Shown: piece after piece, positions 24,177 to 34,774 of the stretch | How the letters are laid out: every line of letters starts with the position of its first letter | Numbering within the stretch: position 1 is the first letter of the stretch | Source: Nansenia antarctica | Taxonomy: Eukaryota > Chordata > Actinopteri > Argentiniformes > Microstomatidae | Length of the DNA: 64,000 nt | Assembly: GCA_963989245.1 (NCBI GenBank) | Contig: OZ022340.1 | Span: forward strand, 33,436,710 to 33,500,709 | Direction of reading: 5' to 3' | Notes under the pieces: model-generated | Told to the model about the DNA's origin: nothing | Seen by the model: only the letters and a program-made list of their open reading frames with translations | The model's database searches: none | Position numbers and translations under genes: made by a program

Positions 24177-25518
24177 GGTTCTTGGATTTGGTTTGTTCCA
24201 ATTTTTGCTAAACTATTGCACATGAGGTTGAGGCCCTCCAATGGGTCGTTGGGGGCCAGATAGTGTGGTACCTCCCCTTGGCTGCTCATGGTGTGGGGGT
24301 TGTCTCCCCTCTGACTGCCTGGTGGCCCCCTCATCTGTGTTGTTGATGAGGTGATTTTCGGTGGCCCGTACGGTCCGGTGAGCATGGACTGGGGGTGGCT
24401 GGTGGGCTGTGCAGGGTGAGGAGCATGTGATGACTGGAGAGAGGAAGAGGGTGGGGAGGAGGGTTTGGGGGGGGGAGCCGGCTTACCTGTATGGCGTTGG
24501 GGTTTGGGTTCTGGAGTAGTCTTTTTGTCTGGTTTTTTCCGGATTGCCTTTTTTTGTGGTCTTTTGCGTTTTGGTTGAGCCAAGCTCCAGTCATTTTCAC
24601 TGTCTGATTGGGAGGGGAGGTGGATCTGCGGTGTGCTGCTGGTGGCTATCTCAATAGAGGCCGGCTCCCCCTTCATGGTGTTTTTGCAGGGGGTGGAGGT
24701 GGCCATGGGGTTTAGGAGGGGGTGGGTGTTGAGGTTGTCTGTAGGGGGTGCTGGGACGGTTGGTTCCTCTCCTTCTCCTTCTCCGTCGCTCGAGCTCTGA
24801 TCGTCCCCTCCATCGCTCGGGCGCCGGTCCTCCTCCGTCTCTCCCTTCTCTTCCTCCATGTTGGGTGTGGGTTGGGGTGTGGGTTGGGGTGGGGGTTGGG
24901 GTGGGGGTTGGGGTGGGGGTGGGGGTTGGGGTGGTGGTTGGTTGGATTTATAGCCCCGGGCTCTACTTGCATAGGAACTTGGGCAGTCACGGTAAAGATG
25001 CCCCTGTCCCCCGCACAGGTTGCAAGGTCTGGTCGTGGTGCACTCCGACGTCGGGTGGTCTTGGCGGCAGATTTTACATACCACGGCCTTGCAGGCCGCT
25101 GCCAGATGGCCCAATTGGCCGCAGTTCCTGCAGAGCTTCGGCATACCGTAGTAGTAGACGGAGCCCCTGTTGTTCCCCAGGTTGATGGTGCTGGGGATAT
25201 GTTGGACTCCGCCTATCCCCTCCGGGTCCGGACGGAGTTGCACCAGCCATTTCTTGGCCCCCGTCCACACTCCGTCTTCATCCAGGACCATCCGGGCCCC
25301 CGATTTAAGGGTGGCATGACGGTGTAGCCACACCTCAATATCATATTCCTGAATCACCTCATTGTGGAATTGAATTGTGACCACTTTTGATTCTAAATCC
25401 GTTAGTGGGTGGGCTGTAAAACGGTTAAGTGGGGGTTTGTGTTCATTAATCCTATGAAAGGTCCAGAATTCCTCTAACAGTTGGGGGGTTTTAAAGCTAA
25501 CTTCAAAACATTCATTCG
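24173..25518 (-). CDS. LINE ORF1 (Gag-like, CCHC zinc knuckles), 5' truncated
   Basis: An RNA-binding ORF1 protein. From the element's 5' junction it reads NECFEVSFKTPQLLEEFW, then an RRM-like region, then three zinc knuckles (CRNCGQLGHLAAAC, CKICRQDHPTSEC and CNLCGGQGHLYRDC). A Pro/Gln-rich stretch, itself a small tandem repeat at 24866-24945, and an acidic then basic low-complexity tail follow. ORF1 with zinc knuckles is typical of the Tx1 branch of the L1 group. The frame stays open upstream of the junction into Gypsy antisense sequence (to 25795), which is accidental. The stop codon overlaps the ORF2 start as ATGA (24176-24173). Confidence 0.85.
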
Positions 25519-25533
25519 GCATGGAAAAGATGG

Positions 25534-28100
25534 GCGTCATAAAGAAAATAGACGAGCCAACAGATTGGGTGAGCTCACTAGTGGTTGTGCTGAAGCCAAG
25601 TGGAGCTCTACGCATTTGTCTTGATCCACGGGATCTAAACAGGGCTATAAAGCGTGAGCATTTCAAGCTACCAACAAGAGAAGAGATCATGTCACAGTTT
25701 GCTGGTGCTAAATGGTTTAGCAAGCTGGATGCGTCAACAGGCTTCTGGCAGATGAAGCTTGATGAGGCAAGCTCAAAACTATGCACGTTCAACACACCAG
25801 AAGGACGGTTTCGCTTTCTGCGTTTACCTTACGGTATTCTGTCTGCGCCAGAAGTTTACCATAAAACAATCCATATGATCTATGAGCACATAGAGGGAGT
25901 GGAGACCATGATGGATGACATCATCGTGTGGGGATCCACAAGAGAAGAACATGATGCACGGCTGAGGGAAGTACTGGATCTGACACGCAAGTCCAATCTG
26001 AAATTAAACCAGAACAAGTGTGAGTTTGCAGTGAAAAGCCTTACCTTTGTGGGAGATGTGATTTCAGAGCAAGGTGTCAAGCCAGATCCAAGGAAGACGT
26101 CAGCCATAATGAACATGGAACGTCCACAGAACAAAGAAGAGGTGAGGAGATTTCTGGGAATGGTCACATATTTGGCTAAATTTATCCCCCAGTTGTCTGC
26201 CCAGTCAGCACCACTCAGATGGCTTCTAGAGCAGAAGAACGAGTGGGAATGGTCCCATGAGCAGGAAGAGTGCTTCCATAAGCTGAAGGAGATCTTAACC
26301 AAGGAGCCAGTGCTCAAGTTTTATGACCCAGAACGGAGCACTAGGATCTCGGCAGATGCTTCTCAGTACGGCCTAGGGGCAGTACTGCTACAGATGTATG
26401 ATAACAGCTGGCAGCCCGTAGCCTACGCGTCTCGTGCATTGACAAGTGCTGAAGTTAGATACGCACAAATAGAGAAGGAACTTTTAGCCAGCACATATGC
26501 ATGTGAACGTTTCCATCAGTATGGAAAGGCTTTTGAAGTGGAAACAGACCACAAGCCCCTAGTATCAATAATGTCCAAGCCCCTCAATGATTGTCCTCTG
26601 AGGATTCAGCGACTGTCAATCAGACTGCAGAAATATGACGTGAGAATGGTCTATACACCAGGAAAATTCATGTTTGCTGCTGACACGCTCTCACGCGCAG
26701 TCAACAAGATGGAAAGTCCAAATGAACAGAAAAGCGTCGAAATAGAAGCCTACGTTGACATGATTATCACATCACTTCCTGTGTCTGCGGAGCGGACAGA
26801 GAAGATCAGGAAAGCAACTGAACTAGACGAGACACTGAAAGAGCTCAAGAAGACCATACTGAAAGGGTGGCCTGTGCAAAAGCGTGATTGCCCAAGCCAG
26901 ATCCAAGATTACTGGGCATGCAGATCAGAGCTCTCAGTTGCTAAGGACATTGTCTTCAAAGGAAGCAGGTTTGTCATCCCGTCATCCATGCGCAAGGAAA
27001 TGCTGCAGAAAGTGCATGAGGGACATTTGGGTGAGGAAAAATGTAAACGTAGAGCGCGTGAAGTAATGTACTGGCCAAGGCTCAACCAAGACATCAGCCA
27101 CACCACAGCTGCATGTGAAATATGTCTCACCTACAGGTCCAAACAACAAGCAGAGCCGCTCATGCCCCACCCTGTACCTGATCGCCCGTACCAGAAGGTT
27201 GGAGTGGATTTGTTTGACTGTAACGGTAAAAGCAACATTGTAGTCACAGATTACTTCTCCAACTACCCGGAAGTTGCAACACTGCAGTCAACATCCAGCA
27301 GAACAGTCATAGCCTACCTTAAAACAGTCTTTGCGAGACATGGAGTTCCCTGTGAGGTGTTTTCAGATAACGGGCCACAGTTTTCCAGCAGCGAGTTTGC
27401 TGGTTTTGCAGAGGACTGGGGTTTTCACCATGCCACCTCAAGCCCTAACTACCCGAGATCCAATGGGCTCGCAGAGAGTTCAGTCAAGGTTGTCAAGGCT
27501 CTCATGAAGAAGGCTCAAGATGGACAGGAGGAGTTCCAGAGGAGTCTGATGGTATACAGGAGTGCCCCTTTGGAAAATGGTTTGTCCCCAGCCCAGATGC
27601 TGATGGGAAGGCGCTTACGCACTAACCTTCCTATCCATGAGAACCTGTTGACACCTGTAGGAGCGCACACAATGAGGACAAGGAAACAAGAACAAAAAGA
27701 GAAACACAAGTTGCAACATGACAAGAAGGCAAAACGCTTACCAAGCCTCAAGCCAGGCGATACAATCCGTATCCTGGATCACACAAAAGGCACATGGAGG
27801 CAAGGAGGATGCGTGCAAAGAGAAGTTGCACCACGCTCATACCTGATCCGGACAGACCATGGTGCAGCTCTGAGACGAAATCGTGTGGATCTAAGACCAC
27901 AGGTAACGGTCCCAGAGACAGATTCTCAACAACAAAGCACTGCAGAAGTGTTAGATGCTCCCAGGAGTGAGCAGTTTGGTCAGAGTTCTCCGGACCGCAG
28001 TGACTCCGTCATGCCAAAGGGGGGCAGCACACCCTCTGAGACCTGTTGCAGGCCTAAAAGGACTGTTAAACCTCCTGAGAGACTTATTGCACAGTGCTAA
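25534..28100 (+). CDS. Gypsy pol: reverse transcriptase, RNase H, integrase
   Basis: Continues the gag-pol frame after the LINE; an open frame starts at an ATG inside the target duplication (25521). Counting from that ATG: RT motifs LDPRDLN, FSKLDASTGFWQ and the catalytic MMDD at residues 130-133. RNase H follows, with SADASQYGLGAVL, KELLA and TDHKPL. The integrase has an HHCC-type zinc finger (HEGHLGEEKC...ACEIC) and DDE residues in GVDLFD, FSDNGPQF and NGLAESSV. The C-terminal region is basic, with a KPGDTIRI block. Stop TAA at 28098-28100. All catalytic motifs look intact, but the frame is now separated from gag by 5.9 kb of antisense LINE, so this copy should not make full Pol. Confidence 0.93.
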
Positions 28101-28356
28101 AAACCATGTGGACTGTGGGCATGAGACAGAGTAAAGAAAAGAGGACACTTATTGTTGAGAGTTAAATGTAAATGAAAATGTTTGTGAAAAAAAAAAAAAG
28201 TTTGTAAAGAGATATGTGATACATATGCTTATTATTTGAATGCATAGGTTCATGTTTGAAATGCAGGTTTATTATTGGAATGCACAGATTTAAGAACAGT
28301 CAGAAACTAATGTTTTGTTATATGACTACAAGAAAAGAACAAGTTGTTTTGTTTTG

Positions 28357-28369
28357 AAAGAAGGGAAGA
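28357..28369 (+). promoter_or_regulatory. Gypsy polypurine tract
   Basis: A purine-only run (AAAGAAGGGAAGA) directly before the 3' LTR, where plus-strand DNA synthesis would be primed. Confidence 0.6.
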
Positions 28370-28551
28370 TGTGTTGTTATTATAATACATAACATTGGTT
28401 CCGCCCTATGTTGTTGTACCCGGACCGGGGGACCGGGGTTAGAGCTACAGAGTGTCTGGAAGACGGATGTGCAACGTGTTATTAAAAGCCAGTTAAGAAA
28501 CCCCTGCCTGTTTATTCCTAGTTAGGAATACTGGAAACAACAAACATAACA
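28370..28551 (+). repeat. Gypsy 3' LTR
   Basis: Same 182-bp sequence as 17848-18029, followed by the GACAT target duplication and then the last exon piece of the Academ-like transposase. Confidence 0.93.
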
Positions 28552-29319
28552 GACATTGGATAGAGACAGCCAGGTCTGGCTTCCTGTGTGGAGCATTCTA
28601 CCAATGGCTTCGAAAGCCTGCACTGAACTGGTCAAATGTGGCTGTAAAAGCGCAAGTGGCTGTGGTGCAAAGTGCTCATGCAAGAAAGCACACTGGAAAT
28701 GCACAGAGCTTTGCAGTTGTAAATGTGAACGATAATTTGATGATATAAAATGCTTTGTTATGTTAAAAAGTGAAGCACATAAAGTTCAATTCAATTAATG
28801 CATGTTGTCCATTTTTCAATATACATGCCATTGAAAACATACATATTAATATATGTCCAGCTGCTTAGGAAAAATTATGGATTCATTGCCAGAATGAACA
28901 TATTTATTTGATCTCGGCACAAATAATCATCTAGTGATATTCTCAATAGCTTTAATGCATTCCTTGACCCAGAAAATTTATATTTTGACACCAAGATTGA
29001 CCTTCTATGTGGCTTGGAAGCCGAGATATTTGCACTTATAGATTTTACATGGCGGCCACCTTGGAAATCCAAGATGGCCGCCATCGGCCATCTTGATGAA
29101 GTGGCTCCCACCAAAAATTGAAAGCTATGGTGATGTAGAGCACATGGAAAAAAATTGGTGCTTTTGTCCGCCGCGTCCCCATCATTTTGCTAAGCTGCCG
29201 CACTACTGTAGTTCACAGGTACTCTGGTGGAGGGAATTTCTGGTTTGGACTCGGAAATGGCTAAACGTCACTTTTGACGTCAGACTTAACAAGCGGTGTG
29301 GTCGACCATCATGACGAAT

Positions 29320-29480
29320 CTATTACATTGCAATGTTTTGCTTGACTAGTGAGGGTGTCATTGATTTTCAACAACTTGTATTAAATATAAATATGTATTT
29401 ACATTTTTCAGAATAAAAGTGAGAACCTTTTGCTTGGTTGTCGACTTGTTCCTGCTTTCACCAGATGCTGTCATGACGGT
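29320..29480. repeat. Dispersed foldback-type repeat, copy 3
   Basis: Matches 3890-4060 (TTGCTTGACTAGTGAG, TCATTGATTTTCAACAACTT, CAGAATAAAAGTGAGAAC, CACCAGATGCTGTCA). It flanks the Academ-like element on its right. Confidence 0.5.
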
Positions 29481-29744
29481 GTAAGTACCGGATTTTCCGA
29501 CCCGCGAGGTTTTTCCGACCCTACCAGATCCGGTCATAGGTTCTGCCCTTTCCGGCCATAGGTAGCGCTATGATTCGCTGACGACGATGATTTACGATCA
29601 CATGATGACCGCCATTTTTACCCATCAGTAATTTTGGCTGTTTATAGATCTAATCTCTGTAGCTACCTTAAGATACATGGATGTTGCGCGCGCACCCGCG
29701 CGCGACGTGAGAGAGTTTAGGTGAAAGAGAGACAGGTGACAAAG

Positions 29745-32700
29745 ATGGAGTTTCATACAGCACTCAAGTTTTACATGATGCATGATATGTATCCTCCTGG
29801 CTTACCCAAGGTTGGACACCTTAAATCAAGGATTCTAAAGGCGTCCAAGAATTACTTGATGAAAGGTAAGTCAGTGTGAATAACTATGTTATATCCACTC
29901 TTGAAGCCACTGCTTGAAATGGCGGAAATGGCGAAAATGCATAGGCCTGTATCAAAATTGAGTGTCTCATTAAGCATCTGCTAACTATTGTGTGCATAAA
30001 ACCTGTTTCCAGTGGCTTTATATTTGCACTTCTAAATGAATGCTGTATTTTCCTGCTGCATCAGGTGAGGAGTTGTACTACAAGGACAAATACAAGGACA
30101 AACATCGCTTGGTGGTGTGCAACAAAGATGGAGTTCGTGATGTCCTGATGGTAACTTTCTTATCTGACTTGAGTTCTTGTCCATCATCTTTCCCAATTAT
30201 GACAAGAGTATCATTGTTGGAGACCTCAAAACCAACGTATTCAATCTCGCCTTTTAAATGTCTGTCTTTACGTATTGTTGTTTCATCTGTACTATTGTTG
30301 TTTTATCTTCTTTGCTCTCTGTGAAGCACATTGTGTCACATTTTTGTGAGAAATGGGCTATACAAATGAAGTTTGATTTGATCTGAAGGAGTGCCACGAC
30401 AACCATGGGACTGGGGGTCATCCAGGGAGACGCCGAACGCTGGAGAAGGTGACGGCGTCCTACCACTGGTCCACCTTGCGGGAGGATGTCACAAAATGGG
30501 TGAGTTTTTGATGTTATTAGTGCATGGTGTGTGTGAACATTGTAATTTATACACTGCCCATTAGCAATGATCTTTTACTCAAAGATCTCCAACTCTTGTG
30601 TAATTCTCATACTGACCACAATCTGATTCTGCACTGGAACACCCAGACCATCATACAGGCCGCGGCCCCTCAACCACAGCGGTTCTGCACCTAAGGCACT
30701 AAGCCCAGCAGCTGACCACCACCACCAACATGACGCCTCAACCACATCAAGAATTCTCTGACTCTAGATAATTTCCTCTGAAATGTCACTGTTTTAAAGG
30801 TTGATGAGTGCCCCCGCTGTCAACATCATGAGACAATAAAGACAGTTGCACCTGTACTCCATCCCATCCAAGTGAAAGAGGCATGGAGTGTCCTGGGGAT
30901 TGATCTCATGGGTCCACTTCCCACCACTGCAAAGGGCAAAAGGTAGCTACTGAATGTTGGGCAGAAGTATGTGTAACCCCTTTTGGTTAAAGCTAGTGAG
31001 ATAAGCTGACATCATGTATTGGATAAGTCAATAAAACTTATGAAGCAAGTTTTTGGTGGACCCCATGAGGAATAGCTGCTGCAATGCTGTAGCTAATGGA
31101 GAACAATCTGCATTTTTCATTGCAGATACATTCTGACTGCAACCGACCTCTTCACCAAGTGGGCTGTGGCAAAAACCCTCTACACCAAAACAGCCAATGA
31201 GGTGTCCAGGAAGATAGTTAACATTCTTCTTGACTTTGGACTGGTAGAGAGGATCATTACCGACCAAGGACGGGAATTTGTGAATGAGGTACAGTTATGT
31301 ATATAAGACACAGTGTATGTGATGTGTGACATTTGATAATTGTAATTTAATCTAATTTAATTGCATACACTAATGCATCTGCAGGTCAACCGTGGTGTTT
31401 TTGAGGCTCTGGGTGTCAAACACTGCATCACGTCATCCTACCACCCCCAGGCCAATGGACAGGACGAGCGCACAAACCGCAACGTGAAGACTGCGCTTGC
31501 CAAGTACTGTGGGGAGGGACAGAACGACTGGGATGGCCATTTGAGGGGCATCATAATGAGCATCAACACCTCTAAGCAGGTAGCCTACTATTGTGTAACA
31601 ACTGCATATGTAAACAATTCAAACAAACATAGAAAGAAACAAAAAACAATTTAAACAATATAGAAAGATGGTGAAATGCTATTGATTGTACTTTTGTTTT
31701 GTTTTACAGCGATCAATCAGGTACACCCCGTACATGGCACTGTTCGGACGGCACCCTCGCAGCCCAGGTGTCATCAACACAACACAGACTGAGGAGGGTG
31801 ACGACTCAGCTGTGGTTGTGGTTGATTTGCCAGAGGAGGATGTACAGGCGAAGACTGTCGAAGTTACAGATCTACATGCAAAGGTGATGTAAAAATGGCA
31901 ATTTATGCATAATTATATCTAATAATAACAAATATGCATACAATGGCAATAGTTGCTATAAAATATGAATATGTTTCAAGGGAAAATTAATTAAATGATA
32001 AAAAAAAATCAGATTTACCAGAACATCCAAATTGCCCAGGCAAGGCAGAAAAAGACATACGAGGCCCAGAAACAAAAGGGGGTCAAATCCTTTGACTTCA
32101 AAGTTGGGGATGAGGTCCTACGGGCAAACAAACGGAAGGAGGGACGGAAAGGAGGGCGACTGGAGGCCAATTGGTTTGGGCCGCACATCATATCCTCCAT
32201 CTCACCCAAGGGTGTGGTGATGCTGTCCAGCACCAAAGGGCCTCAGCTAAAGCAGGGTGTGAACGTTGCCCAGCTGAAGCCGTTCATCAGGCCTAATTTG
32301 AGAGGTATTATTATTGTTAATACAAGGACACACACTAAGTGTGTATGTGCAGTAACTGTATGTATGTGATACTTGCATAATACTGTATCCTCTCCATCAG
32401 AGTCCAGAGAGCCTGAGCCACCAGTCGTCCCTCCGTATCTGTGCGCTATGACCCCAAGCCAGGACATGCTGGTAGATATAAATGTCTACTTGATACGCAA
32501 TCATCTTTTGTATGTTTGCTATTGATTTAAAGTATGTTTTATATCTATTACTTGTAGCTAAATTATGTACTGGACCCACAAAGATCTCAAATGGAGATCA
32601 TTGTGAAGGAGGGGAATGTCAGCCTGGTGCGGGAGGATTTTTGGAGCTTGGGTCTTCCTCAGCTCATGGAGTCCAATGTACGTATAGAATAGAATAGAAA

Positions 32701-33491
32701 GTTGAATTGCCATATATAACCAGAACAGGTACATTGGAATTCTTGTCATTGCTTGTCCTCACAGTAACTTATCGGCACAAGTTACTTACTTATATTACTC
32801 TGTTGCAGATTGGAAACGCATGTTTCAGATTCATCAAAGAGGCCACACAAAAACATGTAAGGTTTTGTTATTTGTTAAAACATAAATTATGCAGATGTAT
32901 GCCGGTATTCATTAACACCTGTAACGTCTTTTTCAAAAAGTAGTGCAGTTTTCCCTTGATATTGCACTAATTAATTACAACATTTATTTTTTGTGAAAAA
33001 CTGTCAATATAGGGAAAAGACATCCACATTGTGGACTTATACGTAGTCCCAACGTGGAAGTCCAACACTGTGGACCCAATGGCTGGACTTCCTGTAAGTT
33101 CCTTTTACCTGTGACCTGTGTTGCTTGACATTGACATAGGCTTGGGCGGTATTGATGTATATCATGGTATTTGGAAATCGATAAAAAGGAATTAAAAAAT
33201 AGATACCACCCAAGCCTAAAGAAATGCAAAATAACTTCGTCATCCCTGCCTGGAGTCGACAGCCAGGAAAAGCGGATCACTATTTGCTTTGTGTGAGTGT
33301 AATCCAAATCCTCTCAACAGTCAAAGTAAAAATGTACTCAACTTGTGCTGTACATTTCTCTTCTGTTTTAGGAGAGCATGTAATGTTATCTGCTTTGTAA
33401 ATGGTTGACAGATCATCAAACCTAAAGCAAAGGAGCTGCTTTTGGTGGACTCGCTAAACCCCGATGGTTTTGGCGACAGCTGTTACCATGG
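29745..33491 (+). CDS. Ginger-like integrase/transposase gene, at least 13 exons
   Basis: Exons: 29745-29865, 30065-30150, 30389-30499, 30800-30942, 31126-31288, 31385-31579, 31710-31883, 32013-32304, 32401-32471, 32558-32677, 32809-32856, 33013-33093 and 33412-33491 (last end uncertain). Every junction has AG/GT and the phases agree, giving an uninterrupted reading frame. The product has a retroviral-type integrase: HHCC zinc finger (H..H in CHDNHGTGGHPG; C..C in DECPRCQ), a DDE core in GIDLMGP, ITDQGREF and GQDERTNR, and a GPY/F-like module (WFGPHIISSI...LKPFI). The later exons (GNACFRFIKEAT, DIHIVDLYVVPTW, ELLLVDSLNPDG) resemble a Ulp1/SENP-type cysteine protease, a domain I recall from Ginger1 elements. 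A protease catalytic Cys was not found. Many introns and conserved catalytic residues distinguish it from Gypsy pol. It may be an active transposon, a young relic or a domesticated gene. Terminal inverted repeats were not found. Confidence 0.75.
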
Positions 33492-34774
33492 TGTCTTTAG
33501 GTTTTGTAACATAACGACAATAGTCATCCCTGTTCTGTGGCTTATAAGGGAAATCTACATAATTCATAGTATTCTAATAATACAGTAAGACAGCTTATTG
33601 ACCAGGGTTGTCAACTAATACAATTTAATTTATAACACATTTTCTTAGCAAACAACATGTCTGTAACAGGATACTATGAATTATAATGTTCGGCTTGTTC
33701 CAAGAAGCCTTGTTCAAAGCCTCGTTCAAAGGCTGTTTTCAAGTTATTTTGTTTACACCATGTTCAGTGGCTATCGTAACATTCATCTTTCTTAAAGCAT
33801 GCAATAGTATGTTGAATGTAAGGAAACCCAGTAATATGAATTCTCTTGTCATTCTTTCACTAAGTCATATTGCAAGAGTAATTAATATACCATGTTCTGG
33901 TGCTATATTTGGGGGAAAAGAGACATTTATTATGTGTCATAGGTGACATTGTTAGGTGTTATTGTATTGTAGCATTTTTCATATAGTTAACACTAGAGGC
34001 GCGACGTTTTTTTACCTACTAAAGCGCGACGAGGTGTGGAATCACACGACCACTATTCACAATGGGGGAGTGTGTACTGACCCACAAAAATCGCTGGATG
34101 GCGATGTCACGCAAGAAGTGTGAACACGCAACAGAAACACACCGTGGGGGAAACCCGATGTCTTTGTTCATTGACTCAATCGAGACTCAACAGGCGCGCG
34201 GCGCGAGGCGACAGTCAAAAAACACAAAAAACTGTTTTGTGATTGGTCCGAATTTCGCGGGACATTTGGATTTCAGGAAATCGCCCGGCGCCCGTCCCTT
34301 TAATCCCGTATCCTAATCGAAAATGCAACATTATCAGCGACGACTGTGGGTTATTGCATTTACTGCTGTTCTCTGGTTCATGTTCTTATACCAGTGCTCA
34401 GTATAGAGTATTTTAAATGAACATTTGTAATGTATGTCTCTGATGTTCATGGTCAACTAAATCAGCCTATTTTGTGAAACAAATAATGTTCCCGCTAATG
34501 GGTGTACTTCATATTTGATGAGCTGATTATCTCTTGTGTACTTTATATTGAGCTGATGATCTTTCTGTGTATCACCTGCTCGGCTTTAATGACTTAACCG
34601 CTATTTAAAAAAAATAAAAATGTTGCCACCCTCTAGTTTTTGGTGAAATCACGTCTTTGTTTTGAGCGCCAGTGCGCGTTTTATGTGCGTGCACGCGGAA
34701 AAAAATTCACACCAGCCCGCCACTAATGTGAAAAATCCTAAACACTGAATATCATCATATCTTCTCTAAAGAAG
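33492..34774. other. No gene recognised
   Basis: AT-rich sequence, probably including the downstream flank of the Ginger-like gene and the upstream flank of the hAT transposase. The words ACTAGAGG (33992) and CCTCTAGT (34630) are inverted and could bound a small element, but the similarity is too short to call. Confidence 0.3.

Larger units (their letters stand above)
19595..25518 (-). mobile_element. L1/Tx1-type LINE inserted antisense in the Gypsy element
   Basis: Flanked by a 15-bp target duplication (GCATGGAAAAGATGG at 19580-19594 and 25519-25533). The minus strand carries ORF1 (gag-like, zinc knuckles) then ORF2 (endonuclease plus reverse transcriptase). The 3' UTR spans 20789-19595 and ends in an A-rich CCAATAAAAAACA sequence. 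The 5' end lies within ORF1 and no 5' UTR is present, so the copy is 5' truncated by a modest amount. ORF2 has no stops or frameshifts, fitting a recent insertion. Confidence 0.92.
17848..28551 (+). mobile_element. Gypsy LTR retrotransposon, split by a LINE
   Basis: Two 182-bp LTRs (17848-18029 and 28370-28551) appear identical by eye, begin TGTGTTGTTATT and end CATAACA. They are flanked by the 5-bp duplication GACAT (17843-17847 and 28552-28556). A primer-binding-site-like sequence follows the 5' LTR and a polypurine tract precedes the 3' LTR. A single gag-pol frame runs 18145-19594 and resumes at 25534-28100 after the LINE. Without the LINE the element is about 4.8 kb. Identical LTRs imply that it inserted recently, and the LINE more recently still. 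Confidence 0.95.
12297..28735 (+). pseudogene. Broken transposase of the Academ-like element: PIN/XPG-like nuclease with Cys cluster
   Basis: Coding pieces, in order, are 12297-12794, 13889-14552, 14712-14904, 16971-17847 and 28557-28735 (TAA at 28733). The gap 14553-14711 is a real intron (AG|gtactt...cctccag|GG). The other gaps are transposon insertions, across which the reading frame can be followed. Visible landmarks: YWDTILNLEIMGLIFVRA, ALDHQNYARWIPVHIRDM, then a nuclease-like core with VDTDVVVILIG and FHCFTGCDTTSAF, and a C-terminal CGC...CGAKCSCKK...CTELCSCKC cluster. The acidic residues of VDTDVV and GCDTT resemble the metal ligands of FEN1/XPG/asteroid-type nucleases (inference). The copy is dead: in-frame TAG at about 14067, a defect at about 14238, a frameshift near 17217, and TAG at about 17688. 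An AT-rich expansion of ATTA at 14860-14880 also disturbs the frame. Confidence 0.7.
11837..29296 (+). mobile_element. Academ-like DNA transposon with long TIRs, filled with nested insertions
   Basis: The outer ends are inverted copies of CCGCTTGTTAAGTC (start 11837; reverse complement ending at 29296). Inside, 12050-12282 is a close inverted copy of 28928-29220 (shared words: TCAATAGCTTTAATGCATTC, ATTTTGACACCAAGATTGAC, GATTTTACATGGCGGCCACC). The inverted repeats are thus about 370-450 bp, with indels. Between them lies one plus-strand transposase-like gene in pieces. Removing the three direct insertions (12795-13885, 14905-16962, 17848-28551) leaves about 3.6 kb. The superfamily is inferred from a PIN/XPG-like nuclease core plus a C-terminal cysteine cluster, the combination I recall for AcademX. 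No target duplication could be recognised. Confidence 0.65.

Noticed and set aside
24722..25327. Plus-strand frame with a Gly/Trp/Val-repeat
   Set aside because: Antisense shadow of the Pro/Gln-rich part of LINE ORF1.
18145..28100. Exogenous or endogenous retrovirus with envelope
   Set aside because: There is no env frame between pol and the 3' LTR, the domain order is Gypsy-type, and the region after pol is only about 270 bp.
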